A DNA stretch of 16,697 nt, taken from positions 1 through 16,697 of the forward strand of contig DIKO01000020.1 of assembly GCA_002423615.1 (NCBI GenBank), given 5' to 3'. The position numbers and the translations under genes were made by a program. Position 1 is the first letter of the stretch; every line of letters starts with the position of its first letter. The notes beneath the pieces were generated by a model, which saw only the letters and a program-made list of their open reading frames with translations, made no database searches and was not told the origin of the DNA. Shown piece by piece: positions 14,992-16,697 of this stretch. This DNA is from Desulfobacteraceae bacterium UBA5616. GTDB lineage: Bacteria > Desulfobacterota > Desulfobacteria > Desulfobacterales > UBA5616.

Positions 14992-16632
14992 ATGGATAAA
15001 GATCTTGCCGACAATGTGATGCGGAGATTCTGCGTGGGAGATATTTTCAGGCGTGTGGCGTTGAACAAACCCGATAAGACCGCCATTATTTATCACTACC
15101 GGGGTGAAAAAAGAGGGGAATTCACGTATGCCGAGCTGAACCAGAAGGCCAACCGGTTTGCAAACGCCCTTCTGGAAAAGGGCATCCGCAAAGGGGACCG
15201 CGTGACCATGGTGTCCTACAACTGCATCCAGTTCGTCGTTTATATAATGGCCTGCGCCAAAATCGGCGTCTGGATCACCCCCTTGAATTTCGCCCTGAAA
15301 TCCAGGGAAATCAAAATGCTCATCCATCACAGCGAACCGAAAATGGTCATTGTGGAAGATGATCTGTCTCCTGAAATCCTGGCGATTCAGGATGAACTGC
15401 CGAGTGTTTCCCACTTTGTCATGATCAATCTGAACAGCGAAACCCCGCTCCCTCAGGGATGGATCGATTTCGACGATTTATGCGGCGAATCCTGTTCGGA
15501 CGATGAGCCCTATGTGATGATCCAGGGCGAAGACGTGTTGACCATGATGTATACCAGCGGCACCGAAGCCATGCCCAAGGGCGTCCTGAATACCCATGCC
15601 AACTGGCATGCCTGCATCATGAACGCTTTTATTGACTTCGGAACCTATATCCGGGAAGACTCGGTGAATCTGGGTGTGGTGCCGCTTTTTCATGTCGCAG
15701 GGCATTCATCCCTGTTCTCGGCCATGACCACGGCCAACACCACCATCATGCTGCACAGGCCCGAGCCCCCTCTGGTGATGAAAGCCTTTGAAACCTATAA
15801 CATCACCGACGCCAACCTGGCCCCCACCGTCCTGGCCAATCTGCTGCAGGCCCCGGACGGCGAGAATCTGATCCGGAGGCTGTTTGGCTCCCTTCGCATG
15901 GTGAACCTTTACGGAAGCCCCACCACCGATGCCATGATGGAAAAAATCATGGGCCTTCTGCCTGAGACGGCATTCCAGAATTACTACGGGCAATCGGAAA
16001 TCACCCCTCTGGGCACGACCCTGAAATCACCGGACCTGCTGAGGAAAATGAAGGAAGGGGACAAACGTTTCAAAGGGGCCGAGGCCATCGGCCAATCCCA
16101 TGCCATGGTGGAAATGAAGGTGGTGGATGAATCGGACAATGAACTGCCGCCGGGTGAAATCGGCGAGATGGCGGTGCGGAGCCCGGCCGTCATGCAGGGG
16201 TATTACAAGGAGCCGCAGAAGACTGCGGAAACCTTTAAAAACGGGTGGCACCATACCGGGGACCTTGCCGTCATGGATGAGGAACGGTTTTATTATTTCG
16301 TGGACCGGAAAAAGGATATGGTGAAATCCGGTGCCGAGAACGTGTCTTCTCTCGAGGTCGAACAGTGGATCGCCAGACACCCCAGGGTGGCTGAAGTGGT
16401 GGTGGTGGGAATCCCTCACCCCCGGTGGATCGAAGCCGTGACCGCCTTTGTGGTGCCGCTGTTGAATCAGACGGTGACCGGCGAGGAGATCGTCCAGTAC
16501 TGCAAGGACGGTCTGGCCGGGTACAAGGTGCCCAAAAAAGCGGTCATCGTGGAAGCATTGCCCAAGCTTCCCAGCGGCAAGGTGCTGAAGCGGGATCTTC
16601 GCATGGGGTACAAAGAACTTTACGGCGAATAG
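14992..16632 (+). CDS. AMP-forming acyl-CoA ligase (acyl-CoA synthetase)
   Basis: 546 residues. AAAGGAGG (14979-14986) fixes the start at ATG 14992; the frame is open upstream but that part overlaps the transporter gene. The enzyme activates a carboxylic acid with ATP to an acyl-adenylate, then to the CoA thioester. The P-loop-like A3 motif is YTSGTEAMPKGV (Y187-V198), with T-E-A in place of the usual T-T-G. Other motifs are YYGQSEI, HTGDLAVMDEERFYYFVDRKKDMVKSG... and the C-terminal LPSGKVLKRD holding the adenylation Lys (K530). Length and motifs match medium/long-chain fatty-acid or aryl-acid ligases of the class I ANL superfamily; the substrate cannot be told. It starts 41 bases after the transporter and is likely co-transcribed with it. 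Confidence 0.93.
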   Translation: MDKDLADNVMRRFCVGDIFRRVALNKPDKTAIIYHYRGEKRGEFTYAELNQKANRFANALLEKGIRKGDRVTMVSYNCIQFVVYIMACAKIGVWITPLNFALKSREIKMLIHHSEPKMVIVEDDLSPEILAIQDELPSVSHFVMINLNSETPLPQGWIDFDDLCGESCSDDEPYVMIQGEDVLTMMYTSGTEAMPKGVLNTHANWHACIMNAFIDFGTYIREDSVNLGVVPLFHVAGHSSLFSAMTTANTTIMLHRPEPPLVMKAFETYNITDANLAPTVLANLLQAPDGENLIRRLFGSLRMVNLYGSPTTDAMMEKIMGLLPETAFQNYYGQSEITPLGTTLKSPDLLRKMKEGDKRFKGAEAIGQSHAMVEMKVVDESDNELPPGEIGEMAVRSPAVMQGYYKEPQKTAETFKNGWHHTGDLAVMDEERFYYFVDRKKDMVKSGAENVSSLEVEQWIARHPRVAEVVVVGIPHPRWIEAVTAFVVPLLNQTVTGEEIVQYCKDGLAGYKVPKKAVIVEALPKLPSGKVLKRDLRMGYKELYGE

Positions 16633-16676
16633 CAGCGAGGTATTCACAGGGTGCTGTGCCGGAAATACAGTGTGTG

Positions 16677-16697
16677 TGATGGGTTGCGCTGCGCTTC
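16677..16697. repeat. Start of a second dispersed-repeat copy, cut by window end
   Basis: The last 21 bases begin TGATGGGTTGCGCTGCGCTT. They agree at 19 of 21 positions with the reverse complement of the left arm of the element at 5529-5618. The rest of this copy lies beyond the window. Confidence 0.7.

Noticed and set aside
1..16697. CRISPR array, tRNA or rRNA genes
   Set aside because: No regularly spaced direct repeats, cloverleaf-like sequence or rRNA signature was seen on either strand by eye.

Overview
The window looks like chromosomal DNA of an anaerobic, GC-moderate Desulfobacterota-type (deltaproteobacterial) organism. This is an inference from gene content and style: a Tad pilus locus with TPR/LytR_C lipoproteins, an aldo/keto reductase carrying an Fe-S tail, and a fatty- or aromatic-acid activation cassette. 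No rRNA or other taxonomic marker is present. Both window ends look like awkward places for an assembly: the left end begins in a run of G inside a coding frame, and the right end stops inside a dispersed repeat.

Bases 1-9035 hold the downstream half of a Tad (Flp) pilus locus, all on the + strand: a 5'-truncated TadG-like pseudopilin-associated protein, TadZ/CpaE, TadA/CpaF ATPase, TadB and TadC platform proteins. An inverted-repeat element (5529-5618) follows. Beyond it lies a tightly packed trio: a TPR lipoprotein (TadD-like), a polytopic membrane protein with a C-terminal SH3-like domain, and a TPR lipoprotein ending in a LytR_C domain. TadA, TadB, TadC and TadZ form the inner-membrane motor; the trio probably links it to the wall and outer membrane. 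The flp pilin, prepilin peptidase and secretin genes must lie outside the window.

Bases 9036-11024 are a patchwork. An AT-rich PAP2-type phosphatase/phosphotransferase gene looks foreign. It is followed by a decayed copy of the 3' end of an aldo/keto reductase gene, an intact AbrB/VapB-type antitoxin, and a VapC toxin gene that has lost its first half.

Bases 11025-16632 are metabolic. An aldo/keto reductase with an Fe-S C-terminus is on the - strand. Divergent from it is a probable three-gene operon: an acyl-CoA dehydrogenase, an MFS carboxylate transporter of the OFA/MCT type, and an AMP-forming acyl-CoA ligase. Together these would import a carboxylic acid, activate it to its CoA thioester and desaturate it. 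The substrate cannot be read from the sequence. After 16632 only the start of a second copy of the dispersed repeat is seen.
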